The notes beneath the pieces were generated by a model that worked only from the letters and a program-made list of their open reading frames with translations, made no database searches and had not been told where the DNA came from. DNA of 64,000 nucleotides from Xanthostigma xanthostigma (taxonomy: Eukaryota > Arthropoda > Insecta > Raphidioptera > Raphidiidae): positions 18,950,001-19,014,000 of the forward strand of contig OY754466.1 in NCBI GenBank assembly GCA_963575645.1, in the 5' to 3' direction. This document shows positions 41,475 to 52,200 of the stretch, piece after piece. How positions within the stretch are numbered: the first letter of the stretch is position 1; each line of letters starts with the position of its first letter. The position numbers and the translations under genes are program-made.

Positions 41475-43057
41475 TCACAGTACATTATATCTGACTTGTG
41501 ATTCATTGGTTCCTTCTTCAGGCTCTACTTTTATCGCATCAAAAATCGGATATAAATTTTGACTAGATTCTTCAAATTTCATTTCCTCATGGCCTTGTTC
41601 GAACGAACATTCATCTACTTGTTCTTGTTTGATGTGTGGTAAAAATGCTTCTTCAACTCCAGACTCGAGTTTTATGTTCGTTACATCAGTTTCCGATTGT
41701 TCCATTTTAATGTTAAACTCGCATATATCAATTTCTGAATCCACTGTCCATTCGTTTTTGAGATTTTCCTGTTCGACATCTGGTAAAATCGTTTCAATTA
41801 CATCGGTTTCCTGCGATTTGCTTGGATTCGTCTCATTATTCAACTGTTCACTAGCATCTTGTTTATACAGCAGTATGTGTGTTTGAACATCGTTTTTGTC
41901 AATGATCTGTTCTATTACCGCACTATAATTATCTGTCAAATCATGAATGCTTGACAAAACGTGATTTGCGTCCACAATTTCTAATATTACTTTATTATCA
42001 CGGACATTTTGAACATTATCTTTTTCTATAAACCTATTCGCGCAATCATCAATTGTTTTTAAGCATTTCACTGTCAACTGTTTCGCAAACTTCCCGTTAT
42101 TTCGTTTTTCACACGTCACAGAGCTAGTTTGTTCACAGGATATTTTAACAATTTGGCAATCATCAACTGTTTCTGATTTTTCTACATTCGTTTGTTTTAT
42201 CTCATTCGTTTGACATTGAAGAACGGTTTTGTTGGCACTTTGTTCCCGTTTGAGCGGAGACGGCAATAATTGAGAGGCAAGAATTCTGTCTGCAATACGA
42301 GCTCTCCATTCTCGCGTTCGTTCAACACTAGTTTTTGGAACTTTCACTGGTTTGAGCGCACGTTGTCGTTTCCTATATTCTTTTCCACGCTCAGCGCTTG
42401 TTTTACCAGTTTCTGGGACTTTTATTGGCTTGAGCACTTGCATGCGTTCCCCATATTTCTTTACGCGCTCAGTGCTTGTTTTAGACGTTGCTGAAAAAAA
42501 AAACAATTATTTCATTGTATCTCACAATTAAAGAGATTCTCTGTCTTTTAATGGAATGTATTGAGTTATACCGGTAGATGCTCGCTTTCTGAGGTCAAGT
42601 TGACATACAAATTTTGATGGTAAGCTTCCTGGTTTCATTAGGACTTTACGTACGGAGCCCATTACCTTGTACTCGATATAGTTCTGCATGTCATTTGGCA
42701 GCTGCAGTATTAAATAAAATATTAATGAGTAGCATAAAATACGTTTTATATTTCAACAACATAACCTCAAAATGTTACATTTGGCATTTGCCCCGTATGC
42801 GTCTATGCCAGCAGCCATAGAACATTTTTAACTGCAGTGGATAAGAAATTAGCGCGGATACTTACATCAAAGTGATCTTCACAGAAATAAAGTGTTGATT
42901 TGGTGCTTATATGTGTCGGATTTTTTTGGGCGAGTTGTAGCCATTTTTTCCGAATATTTTCTATATGTGGCACGTAAATAAATAACTTTTCAGGAGTTCG
43001 TATTGAGTTGCTTGTACAGTAGGGAACTGCACAACCCTTATAAAATTTAAAATTCAT
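41475..43057 (-). CDS. THAP-domain protein B with SUMO-motif tail
   Basis: The best preserved member. Three exons in phase, 43057-42866, 42701-42572 and 42490-41475, give 445 residues. The THAP domain (1-64): C9 and C14 in GCAVPYC, TPEKLFIYVP, RKKWLQLAQ, and C/H in FCEDHFD. Linker (65-107): LPNDMQNYIEYKVMGSVR, KPGSLPSKFVCQLD. The tail begins with a basic tandem repeat (STERVKKYGERM; KTSAERGKEYRKRQRALKPV; SVERTREWRARI). It continues through polar sequence with VILEIVDANHVLSS and YSAVIEQIIDKNDVQTHILL, and ends in an acidic region with psi-K-x-E sites IKME, IKLE, IKQE, MKFE and IKVE (about residues 365-430). There is no transposase domain. It is likely a nuclear, SUMO-regulated DNA-binding transcription regulator; this function is inferred. 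The stop is 12 codons earlier than in A (TGA for AGA). Confidence 0.85.
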
Positions 43058-43099
43058 TTACTCACGTTCGAATACAATTTTATTATCTTTGGTCACTGA

Positions 43100-44204
43100 G
43101 GCCCGGTTTCTTCACGAAATACTTAACTACCGGTTATCTGCCTTCCAGATACATTTATCTGTAAGAATGGTTTTCTTCACAAAATATGATCTATAGGATA
43201 GCAGATCGTATAATCTTTTATAACCTCTTTGATTCTCAATTTGTCAACGTTGCAAAAGCCTTTAATCGGCTAGCTTCAAGTTGTAGTTTGACAGCGATTT
43301 TGGCGCGGTAGGAAGATTATTTTGAACATGGATGAATTTATTTCTAATCATATTTTTTGTGGAAAGATTTTAATTTTTTTATTATATTAATTATTTTTTG
43401 TGAAGTAGAGATTTTTATTTAATTTATTATTTTTTGTTTTATAGAGAGATTTTCATTTATTTTATTATTTTTTGTTTTGTACAGAGGTTTTTATCACATT
43501 ATTTATTTTATTATAATTTTTTTTAAATCTTTGATTAACGTCTGAATAGAACTCTTCAAATAAATAAAATATTTTTATATTATTTTTTGTCAATATATGG
43601 TCTGAAAAAAAAAATGGTCGACAATTTTATTTATTTGAATATTTTTTTTTTGTTTTGTGGAGAGAGGCGTTTCGCATCCGTGATACGGTAGTCCACAATT
43701 CCATAAAAAAAATCTTAAAATTATAAAACAATTTCTAGTCAACAATAATTATCCATCATCATTGATCAATAAAATCTTTCACAAAATTACAACCAATAAC
43801 AATAGTAGAAACACAAATAATAATAACAACAATTTTTCGATTAGGCCTTTCACGAAAAGTGCATGGACGTCTAATATTATTTTCTTCCCCATCACTGCTT
43901 GTATCCGAAAATACATTAATGTCAAACAGAGCGTTCCTCTTGCAGTTATTATAGTGGCTGTGTTCTCTAACCTCTGTGACCACTTTGACAACACCCGAGA
44001 TAAGAATAAACTTTTGACAGATGCGGCGCATGCGCAGAGATAGTTATGAGATGCGCGCACGTACCTGGCAGATATCTGGTACTTGGACCACCAGCTAAAG
44101 TTATCTGGCAGGTAGGAAGTTTTTAGTTGTGAAGAAAACCGAATTTGTTGGTTATCTTCCAGGTGCCTCTACCTAGCAGATAACCAAGAGTGAAGAAACC
44201 GGCC
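43100..44204. mobile_element. Harbinger-like TIR element, copy 1
   Basis: Ends GGCCCGGTTTCTTCAC and GTGAAGAAACCGGCC, with further inverted GGTTATCTGCC / CAGATAACC. Its right part encodes on minus DINVFSDTSSDGEENNIRRP ...FRERPN, resembling the N-terminal part of Harbinger transposases. A Penelope fragment (NNYPSSLINKIFHKITT on +, about 43735-43795) interrupts it. Copy 2 is at 56560-58365. The TSD was not resolved. Confidence 0.65.
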
Positions 44205-44439
44205 ATAACTAGTGCAATGCACTTGTGCATGCATTGCAAAAACTTTAACTGTTGACACTTGGATTTACTTGACAGCTGACCAGAGACAACAAGCTGACGA
44301 ACATCTAAATTCTAAGGGCATATACAAAAGTATATGGTCTAAGGAGATAGAACCATTGTTGCCAACACTTAAAAATCTTACCCCCAATCACAAATTAATC
44401 AAATTTTTGTCTAATCTTACTATGAAAGTCTAGAAAATT
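44205..44439 (+). other. Unrecognised ORF between element and paralogue F
   Basis: A 73-codon plus-strand ORF (SIWSKEIEPLLPTLKNLTPN) has ordinary amino acid composition, but no motif I recognise and no start context. It may be debris of a transposon. The opposite strand carries the decayed end of paralogue F's third exon just to the right. Confidence 0.2.
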
Positions 44440-45547
44440 TGATATTATTGGAATATTTTTTAGAAATATTTTGCTAGAGGTAGATATGCCAAACTCGTCT
44501 CCAAGTTCTGTGAACTTTGTATTATTTTCTTTAAGCATAAAAAAATATGGTCTACCGATATGTTAGTACTTTTTCTTAATAAATCAATAAAAAAAATAGC
44601 ATTCTATTGGTATGCCTAGATAAAAGCGAGAGTTCTTCTCAATTTTCAAAATAGAATTGTTAAGAGCTAATTTCGAATCACGTTCTTTTTGTATTTTTAC
44701 TTCGTCTTCATTTGGACTGCTGCTATCTGAATGGGGAGAGTCCAATAGAAGCTGTACCTAGGTTTTAATCGGTGATTTTTCTGAGCTTTGAAACTTGGCA
44801 GCGGTTTGTGTGCTTTTACTTCTAAAATAGGTACTTTTTATATATACCTGAACAGCTTTGTCTTCTGATATATTTTGTAGAGCTATAATATTTTCAGACT
44901 TGCTAGATGAACAATCTTGTACAGTACTTTCTTTCAACATATGGGTAGAACTTTCAACGCTCTGAATTAAATATTTTCTTTGTCTATCGGCTGAACTATC
45001 TTGTATAGTACTCTCTTTCAACAAATGTGTAGAACTTTCAGCTTCTTGAATTAAAGCTGATCGAAATGTGTTTTCTAAGGTTGCTAAACATTTTTTTCGA
45101 TCTGGCTGACAATCAAATTTCGAAGGGTCACATCCAGGTTTCATTATAATTCTTTTCACTGAACCCATAAGTTGATATTCCATGAAATTTTCCATATCAT
45201 TAGGTAACTGAAATGATATAAAAAATATTTTTGGTTCAAACAATAAACATACCTAACCCTAAAGTGTACCCAAAATATACGGTTTTTAGAACTTATGTAT
45301 AAAAACATACTCTTCACAACTTTATAAAACGTGTCTATCTAGTAATACTTACGTCAAAATGATCTTCACAAATAAAAATCGACGTATTTGTCGATATTTT
45401 AGAAGCATCTTCTCTTCCAGCAAGTTGCAACCATTTTCTACGTATTTCGGCTTTAGTTGGCACCTTTATGAACACTTTTTTAGGCGTAGCTATCGAAGTA
45501 TTTCTACACTGAGGTACTACGCACCAGTGATATGTTTTGCGATCCAT
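44440..45547 (-). pseudogene. THAP-domain paralogue F with decayed DDE_Tnp_4 helix-turn-helix exon
   Basis: The THAP exon 45547-45353 is intact (HWCVVPQCRNTSI, PKKVFIKVP, RRKWLQLAG, FICEDHFD). The linker exon from 45207 (LPNDMENFMEYQLMGSVKRI, KPGCDPSKFDCQPD) contains two copies of an ESSTHxLKESTxQD unit. It then reads to a stop at 44758 (214 residues) or splices (phase-0 GTATAT, 44847) to an exon at 44757. That exon encodes VQLLLDSPHSDSSSPNEDE, NNSILKIEKNSRFYLGIP and, after a TGA and frameshifts, FTELGDEFGIST and FLKNIPIISNFL. This is the helix-turn-helix region that precedes DDE_Tnp_4 transposase catalytic domains; the catalytic part is absent. So F shows the probable ancestral architecture, THAP - linker - HTH - (DDE). 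The two-exon short form may still be expressed. Confidence 0.7.
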
Positions 45548-45666
45548 TTTGTTAATTAAATATTAAATGCAACACTTTGTTGGTTATAATGCTATGTGTC
45601 ACGTTGTACCCGCTTGTCTGTTTACTGATTACCTTCGTCACAACATGGCTGTCGTGGTCAATCTAA

Positions 45667-46115
45667 GGGTGCGTTCCGATATACACTGGGAGCACTGCCC
45701 AGTGCTCTTACTGTAGAAAAATTCGTTCCGTTATGAACGCCAGTATACTGCCGCAGTACCGTAGGGAAATATATGACGTCATAAATAACCATATATTTCT
45801 ACTGCGAGCACTGGCGTTTTCGAGGTAAGGTACTCGCCAGTACTTTGATCACGTGATCAGTCAAAGCCGCTTGAGTGCTAAACAGTTGACATTAAAAATT
45901 CTGAAATTATTTTGGACTTCTGAAAATAATGGAAAATTTGCAAAAATTGAGCTTATTTAATTAGAAATCTTTAATACGCTCATTTGAAAACTGCGTCAAA
46001 AAACGATGCTGACAGTATACTGGAGTGCGTTCCGTTTTAAATAGTAACCAGTATTACTGACTATAAAGGTGACGTCACACTGTACAGTGCTCCCAGTGTA
46101 TATCGGAACGCACCC
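45667..46115. mobile_element. PIF/Harbinger MITE upstream of paralogue F
   Basis: A 449-bp element with ends GGGTGCGTTCCGATATACAC and perfect complement, and TAA duplications at 45664-45666 and 46116-46118. It lies about 120 bp upstream of the F start codon, in what should be its promoter. Confidence 0.85.
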
Positions 46116-46119
46116 TAAG

Positions 46120-46268
46120 TATATGTCACCGGGATATTGTCAAACCCGTGATATTATAATTTCACTTAGTGAAATTACAATAGCACGACTCTTTTTCAAT
46201 CGTGATATTGTAATTTCACTAGTGAAATTACAATATCACGGATTTGACAATATTCCGGTGACATATAT
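46120..46268. repeat. Hairpin MITE
   Basis: TATATGTCACCGGGATATTG faces its near-complement, with a second inner pair ATTTCACTAGTGAAAT; it directly abuts the Harbinger MITE. Confidence 0.65.
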
Positions 46269-46458
46269 ATCAATCATATACTTTTTATGTGGTCAATGGA
46301 CGTTTTGGCGCAGAATTTAAAGTCAAAATAAAACACAACTAATAATGAGTCAAATTTGTTATATTTATGAGAAAAAATATATTTTATTCAACACGCGTGA
46401 GTAATACGTAATTTCGGGCCCCTGCTAAATTCGGGAGAAATAATAAATTACTTCATGT

Positions 46459-47137
46459 TAGAGATGTCGACAAAGTAACGATACGATACGAAACTACTCG
46501 TTACTTTAGAATACCCGAAGTAACGATTACCGATTCGAAAAGTAAATCGTTACTTTTACTTGAATGATTACTTTTGATTATTGATTACAATTATTACTAT
46601 TGATTATTGATTACTATTGATTATTTTATTATGCGAGTGTAAGAATATTCATTAGCGTTTCGGCCGTTTCGCATTTCGGACTGTATTAATTCATGCTATT
46701 GATTAGGTACTTTATCTGATTATTCGGGAGTTTTATTATTGTCAAGCGAGCCGATATAAGTCAAATTAATCGCCGTAAGTTCCTGCGAACCTTACCTTTT
46801 ATCTTAAGTTAAGTTTCGTTTTTGATTTAAAACAAATATTAGATTATTTTTTTTATTTAAATAAATAATTTTTACATAACTAAAGTTCGTTTTTTCCTAC
46901 AGTTTTGCTTTACATCGCATTCGCAACACATACTTCCTAAAAAACGATAGCTCACGGCCGCATGCATAAAAAACGATTACCTACCTATTATATTTAATTA
47001 GACACGACGTACTACATTTTATGTATGTAACCTAAGTATAAGTAATCAAAGTAACGAGTAGTTGAAAATATGATTACTTAATACCAAAGTACCGAGTAGT
47101 AACGAATACTTAAAAGTAACGATAATCGACATCACTA
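46459..47137. mobile_element. hAT element
   Basis: A 679-bp element with ends TAGAGATGTCGA and TCGACATCACTA, and exact 8-bp TSD CTTCATGT (46451-46458 and 47138-47145). Many 'aagtaacga' subterminal motifs; no transposase. Confidence 0.85.
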
Positions 47138-47387
47138 CTTCATGTTGACGCGTAGAGTGCTAATAATGAGCCGTAGTGTGAGATAATGAATTTTCTGGAC
47201 TCGCTCATGGAATCTTCTCCTTCTCTCACTAGTCGCACAATATACTATTGCAGGTACATATTTATTCTTTAATTTTAAATACTTTTTGAAATTTTGTCAA
47301 TAACCCTATTGTTTTACTTTGAAAAAAAAAAATGTTTTTCTATTAATTAATGTTTAAGGAGACAGATCGTAATATGATAGAGATAGT

Positions 47388-47510
47388 GAATACCGTAGTC
47401 AAAGCGGCAAACTTTGTTGATAATAAAAAATGATTGTTCTACAGTTACAATAATCGGAATTAATTGTTAACTCATCCTCAACAAAGTTTGCCACTTTGAC
47501 GACGGTATTC
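47388..47510. repeat. Hairpin MITE
   Basis: Arms of 33 bp, GAATACCGTAGTCAAAGCGG and near-complement, around an AT-rich loop. Confidence 0.6.
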
Positions 47511-47697
47511 TGTTACTGAAGGAAACCGAACGCCACAGGATGTTACTATAATACTATATTTATATTATTAGAACTCCGATTGCGAACAGATATTTAACGG
47601 TAAAAATATTAGGGCTCTAAAAAAATTCTATTCTACATTTTATCACCCCAAATTTAGGGGGAAAACTATATTGGCAACATTGGACAAGTCTTAATAG

Positions 47698-48433
47698 TGT
47701 AACAGAGACCCCCCAGCAGGCGACGACAAAGAATTTCGTGAGACAACAATCGGCTCGTCATTCTAACAATGACACACGGATTGTTGTGGAACAGCAATAA
47801 GCTTTTTGTTCTAACAATGATACACAGATTGTTATGGGGCAACAATCGGCTTGTTGTTCTAACAATGACACGGATTGTTGTGGGACTACAATCGGCTTGA
47901 TTGTTCAAACAATAACAATATGCGTAGGTAAAAAGGCTTTGTTGCCATATTCCAGACAATGAATGCAAGAAAAATAAAGAACTATCCAGCGCATATATAT
48001 ACCACCGCGATAGCTCAGTGGACAGACAGTCAGATATCGTGTGTTTCATCGAGTGAACAACCGACATAAACTGACAGTCAGTACCGTGAACAGTACTGAG
48101 GTAACTGCTGAGATAAATAGATAAATGAACTGTGTAAATAAAGAGTGCGCGAAATAAATAGTGCGGAGTGGTTAATAGACCATTTATTTCAATTATATAA
48201 ATCTAGTTTAACATAAATAATCTCTTGTATATAGTCATATAGTGTTTAGTGTACATAAAAAGTGACTTTGTATTCTTTATTACTTATTCTATAATTTTAT
48301 TAGTTAGAATTTGTTGATTTGTTTCTGTTACGTTATAGAGAAGTGCTTTTAGTTTGTTTGTTTATTTGTTTTGTTAACGTTTCACTATTGTAAATAAATA
48401 TTTTCCACCACGAACAAGAACAGTTTTGTTACA
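47698..48433. mobile_element. Possible solo LTR
   Basis: Begins TGTAACAGAGACC and ends TTTTGTTACA (7-bp inverted TGTAACA/TGTTACA), with a TATA-like run (CATATATATACC, about 47992) and an AATAAA in the second half (about 48137). These fit an LTR of 736 bp. No target duplication is exact (AATAG against AACAG), so this is tentative. A three-copy tandem repeat lies inside (47742-47910). Confidence 0.35.
47742..47910. repeat. Three-copy tandem repeat, about 57 bp
   Basis: Unit contains CAATCGGCT, GTTCTAACAATGA and GGATTGTTGTGG, repeated three times with mismatches. The long minus ORF across it is a product of the repetition. Confidence 0.7.
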
Positions 48434-49148
48434 ACAGATACATGGACATAGGTGGCCATACCCGAAACATTTTTGATCTTCGACATGGGAACGCCATGTA
48501 AACAGCGGTTGATAAATATAATCTGTTTTTTATGTAAGACTAGCTGCTACCCGCGGCTCCGCCCGCGATAGAGATAAAACACGACGAATTATTTGTTCAG
48601 TTCGCAGAGTTTACGAAAAAAATAACCTTTTTTTTCAAAATTATTTTATTAGCATAAGTTACTCTTTATAACATTAGCTATTAGCATAGGCGTAACAACG
48701 ATTTTATCCTGAGTGGGGGGCCAAATTTTCAATTCTACCTACCATTATCAGCTGCCACTTATACATAATTTGAAAACTGTTCATAGAAGCGAAATCGATC
48801 ATCACAACTGTCTGGAGAAATTTCTCGACAAAGAAAATATGTAGATTTATCTTGTTGTTTGTACGTGAACAATTAATATTCTAGAATGGGCCAAGCCCAC
48901 CTGCCCCCCCCCCCTCTTGCTACCCCAATGCTCTTAACAACTTTAGTTCTTTGCGCCAAAACCAACAAACCTGATTTTTTTGTAGCATTTTTTGCGAATG
49001 AAGGAAGAAGACATACGTACAGGTGCCATATATTATGGTAACCCATGTTTCTTATGGAACTGAGTGCAGTACATTCAGAATCTCATCTCAGCTCAGTCAT
49101 ACATGTACCAAATACATGATCAATTTAAAATAAATTGCCTGTCAAAAT
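48434..49148. other. Intergenic repeat debris
   Basis: Contains 'ctagctgctacccgcggctccgcc' at about 48540, a sequence style common in dispersed insect repeats, and a C-run at about 48903. AATAAA on minus at 49152-49157 is the likely poly(A) signal of paralogue E. Confidence 0.45.
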
Positions 49149-49227
49149 TGTTTTATTTTAGTTTTCTTACAAAAACTAATTTTAAAACTATAATAAATCT
49201 AATTAATAACATAACTCTTCTTATGTT

Positions 49228-52200
49228 TTATAAACTTGTTTTAGAAATCCACACACATTCAGTAAATTCTTGTTTGACATACGACAAACACAGTCCGTCA
49301 CAGTCTTCTTTGGCCTCAACTTTTATTTGTATCGCATCAGTTTCTCCAGATTCATTGTTTTTTATTTCCTTCTCATTCACATCCTCGTCCTGTTTGAACG
49401 GACGTACGTCTACTTGTTCCCGTTCGATATGCGGTAAAAATTCTTCACCGTCTTCAGTTTCGTGTTTTATGTTCATCACATCAGTTACCGATTCTTCCAT
49501 TTTGATTTTTACCTCGCAAATATCAGTTTCTGAATTCAATGTACATTCGTTTTCGATACTTTCCTGTCCCACATCCGGTAAAACTGTTTCATTGTTATCG
49601 GTTTCCTGCAATTTGGTCTTATTATCCATTTGTTCACTAGTATCTTTTTTACAAAGTACTATGTGTGTTTTTACATCGTTTTTATCGATAACTTGTTCTA
49701 TCACTGCACTATATTGATCTGTCAAACCATGAAGGTTTGATAAAATGTTATTTGGGTCCGAAATTTCTAAAATTACTTTATTATCACTAACATTTTGAAC
49801 ACTACATTTAACTGAATTTAATTCATCATCGATTTTTTTCAAACGTTTAACATTCATTTGTCTTATAAACTCTTCATTGTTTTGTTTTTTGTCAGTCACA
49901 GGTGTACTTCGTTTCTTACTAGTTTGGCATCCATCAACTGTTTCTGGATGTTCTACGTTCGTTTGTCTTATTTCTTTCTTTTGATTTTGAACAACAGATT
50001 TTCTTGCGTTTAATTCCTCTCGTAGCGAAATAGGTCCAGGCAAATTCTTGTGTGGTACTACGCCCTTCTTCATTCTGACTTTTCCTTCGCCCATCAATTT
50101 AAGTCGGATGTAATTTTCAACATCATCTGGTATCTAAAACAATTGAAAAAAAACCGAATTAACACTTTTATAAGCACGCAGGGTTCACGATGTGCATGAC
50201 TTTGAGTAATAGAATATGGCGTATATCGCCCATGGGTACGAAAAGCAGAATACTTTGATGAACTTAATTAAAATATTGATGGGTTAAGTTTGTGAGAACA
50301 TGAAAAATTAAGTTGAGGAAAGTTGTAAAAATACAGTCAAAAATTTTTCTTCTATAATTTTTAATTAGAAAATGCAATTTATATTTTCATTTTTAATAAA
50401 ATAGTTATTTTTTGACAGTATTCATCAGACTTTTGTTGTTTTTATACGTTTCGTTTAAATTAGAAATACAATACTGTAGCTATGTCCACCAAAAGAAGCA
50501 ATAATAGGCCACGCTGTGACACCACTAGGCTGTGTACATAGCAAATATTATACGGCCCTACAATAAGTTTAATATCTAAAGGCTAATTTACACTTTGTTA
50601 AGTAGCAAGTGCAGGTGACAAGTGATTAGTTAACATGATTTTATGGTGTTAAGTGTGAAGAAAACGTTCACACAGTGTTTAGTGCCCCTTGCAAGTCTCA
50701 AGTGTCTACCGTGCAGAAATCGAACATGATTTGTTATTGAAAAAATCTAAGAGATTATGGCAAAGAAAATGGATAAGCAGAAGACTGCAGTATGGAGCTA
50801 ATGATAATCTTTTCCAAGAACTGATTAATGAGGATCCAACTGAATTTTGTAACTCAATGCGAATGACAAGAAATTTTGGTAATTATACACTTTCACGGTC
50901 ACCTGGTTTTTTGGCTCTAGAAAATCGAAAAATAGATGGATTTCAATGATCTCGGTCTCAAAAAGTTCCATTTTACGGCGGATTTATGAAAAAAATTAGT
51001 TCACCCCGGAATTACAATTCGCATACCCGTTTATCGTTCACCCCGGAATTGTTTTTTTAAAAACTCCACATTTGCCCCTTCCCGTTTCACTGCGAGACAA
51101 TTCGCATACCCCTTTATCGTTCACCCCGGAATTACAATTCGCATACCCCTTTATCGTTTACCCCGGAATTACAATTCGCATACCCGTTTATTGTTCACCC
51201 CGGAATTGTTTTTTTTAAAAACTCCACATTTGTCCCTTCCCGTTTTACTGCGAGACAATTCGCATACCCCTTTATCGTTCACTCCGGAATTACAATTCGC
51301 ATACCCGTTTATCGTTCACCCCGAAATTACAATTCACATACCCGTTTATCGTTCACCCCGGAATTGACGTCAGAAACAGTTATAAAGAATTATATGTAGA
51401 AACTAGAAAGTCAATTTTTTTTTGCATTTAAAGTCATGAAACTGAGAAATATTGATTTTTTCAATTTTCGTATTTTTTTCCATAAATCCGCCATAAAAAC
51501 GAAGATTTAAAAAAAAAATTCATCGAAATCGGATGATATTTCGATTTTCTAGAGCCAAAAAACCAGGTGACCGCGAAAGTGTATAATAACCGAAATTTTT
51601 AATGAGTTATATTGACTATTGTTGGGCCAACTATAACAAAACGTCAAATAATTCAGTGATTCGGGCGACGCTGCGAGTGCGCGGCTGTACGGGGAAAGCT
51701 ACTTAACAGAAAAAAAGACCGACCTTCTATTCCCTTTACTTCGCACTCGCACTTATCACTTAACAGCACGACCGTTTACATGTTGATTTTACTAATCACT
51801 TAACACCTGCATTTGCTACTTAACAAAGTGTAAATTAGCCTTAACGTCATTGGAACAGCTCTGGAGATACGATCACAAAACTTAAGTATAAAAGTTTTAA
51901 AAAACGTAATTGAAAAATGAACCATTGACATTTAAGGGGATTCAGTAGTAGACTCCAAATCCTTGTTGTAAGGCACCAGAAATTATTGTAAACGATAGGA
52001 AATTCAACAGACACTCATACGCGGACGGCCGCCATGCGCAAAACCACTTTTATTTACGTTTCTAAAGCGGTAATCTCCCATTACCTTGCCTCGATGATAT
52101 TCATCAAACATTTTTTCAGACATGCATGGTATATCCATATGGGAACACATGTCGTTCAAAAAACTGTATCCGCCTCCACCCGAGAGAGCACCCAACACTG

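Larger units (their letters stand above)
50580..51841 (+). mobile_element. PIF/Harbinger element, truncated transposase
   Basis: Ends AGGCTAATTTACACTTTGTT and complement (about 40 bp), TSD TAA (50577-50579 and 51842-51844). A transposase start is visible on + at 50700-50868 (SKRLWQRKWISRRLQYGAND, then NEDPTEFCNSMRMT), the conserved N-terminal part of Harbinger transposases. The rest is replaced by a 714-bp MITE, so it is non-autonomous. Confidence 0.85.

Noticed and set aside
43759-44060. Small membrane-protein-like ORFs repeated at 57.9 kb
   Set aside because: Both are parts of a TIR element with a Penelope insertion; the hydrophobic stretch is antisense to an Asn-rich repeat.
47666-48067. 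133-codon minus ORF
   Set aside because: Created by a tandem repeat; low-complexity peptide.
49064-49717. 217-codon plus ORF
   Set aside because: Antisense of the tail exon of THAP paralogue E.
50998-51362. CRISPR-like array of 36-bp repeats
   Set aside because: Units are contiguous without spacers, inside a TIR element with a second inverted copy, in a eukaryotic genome.
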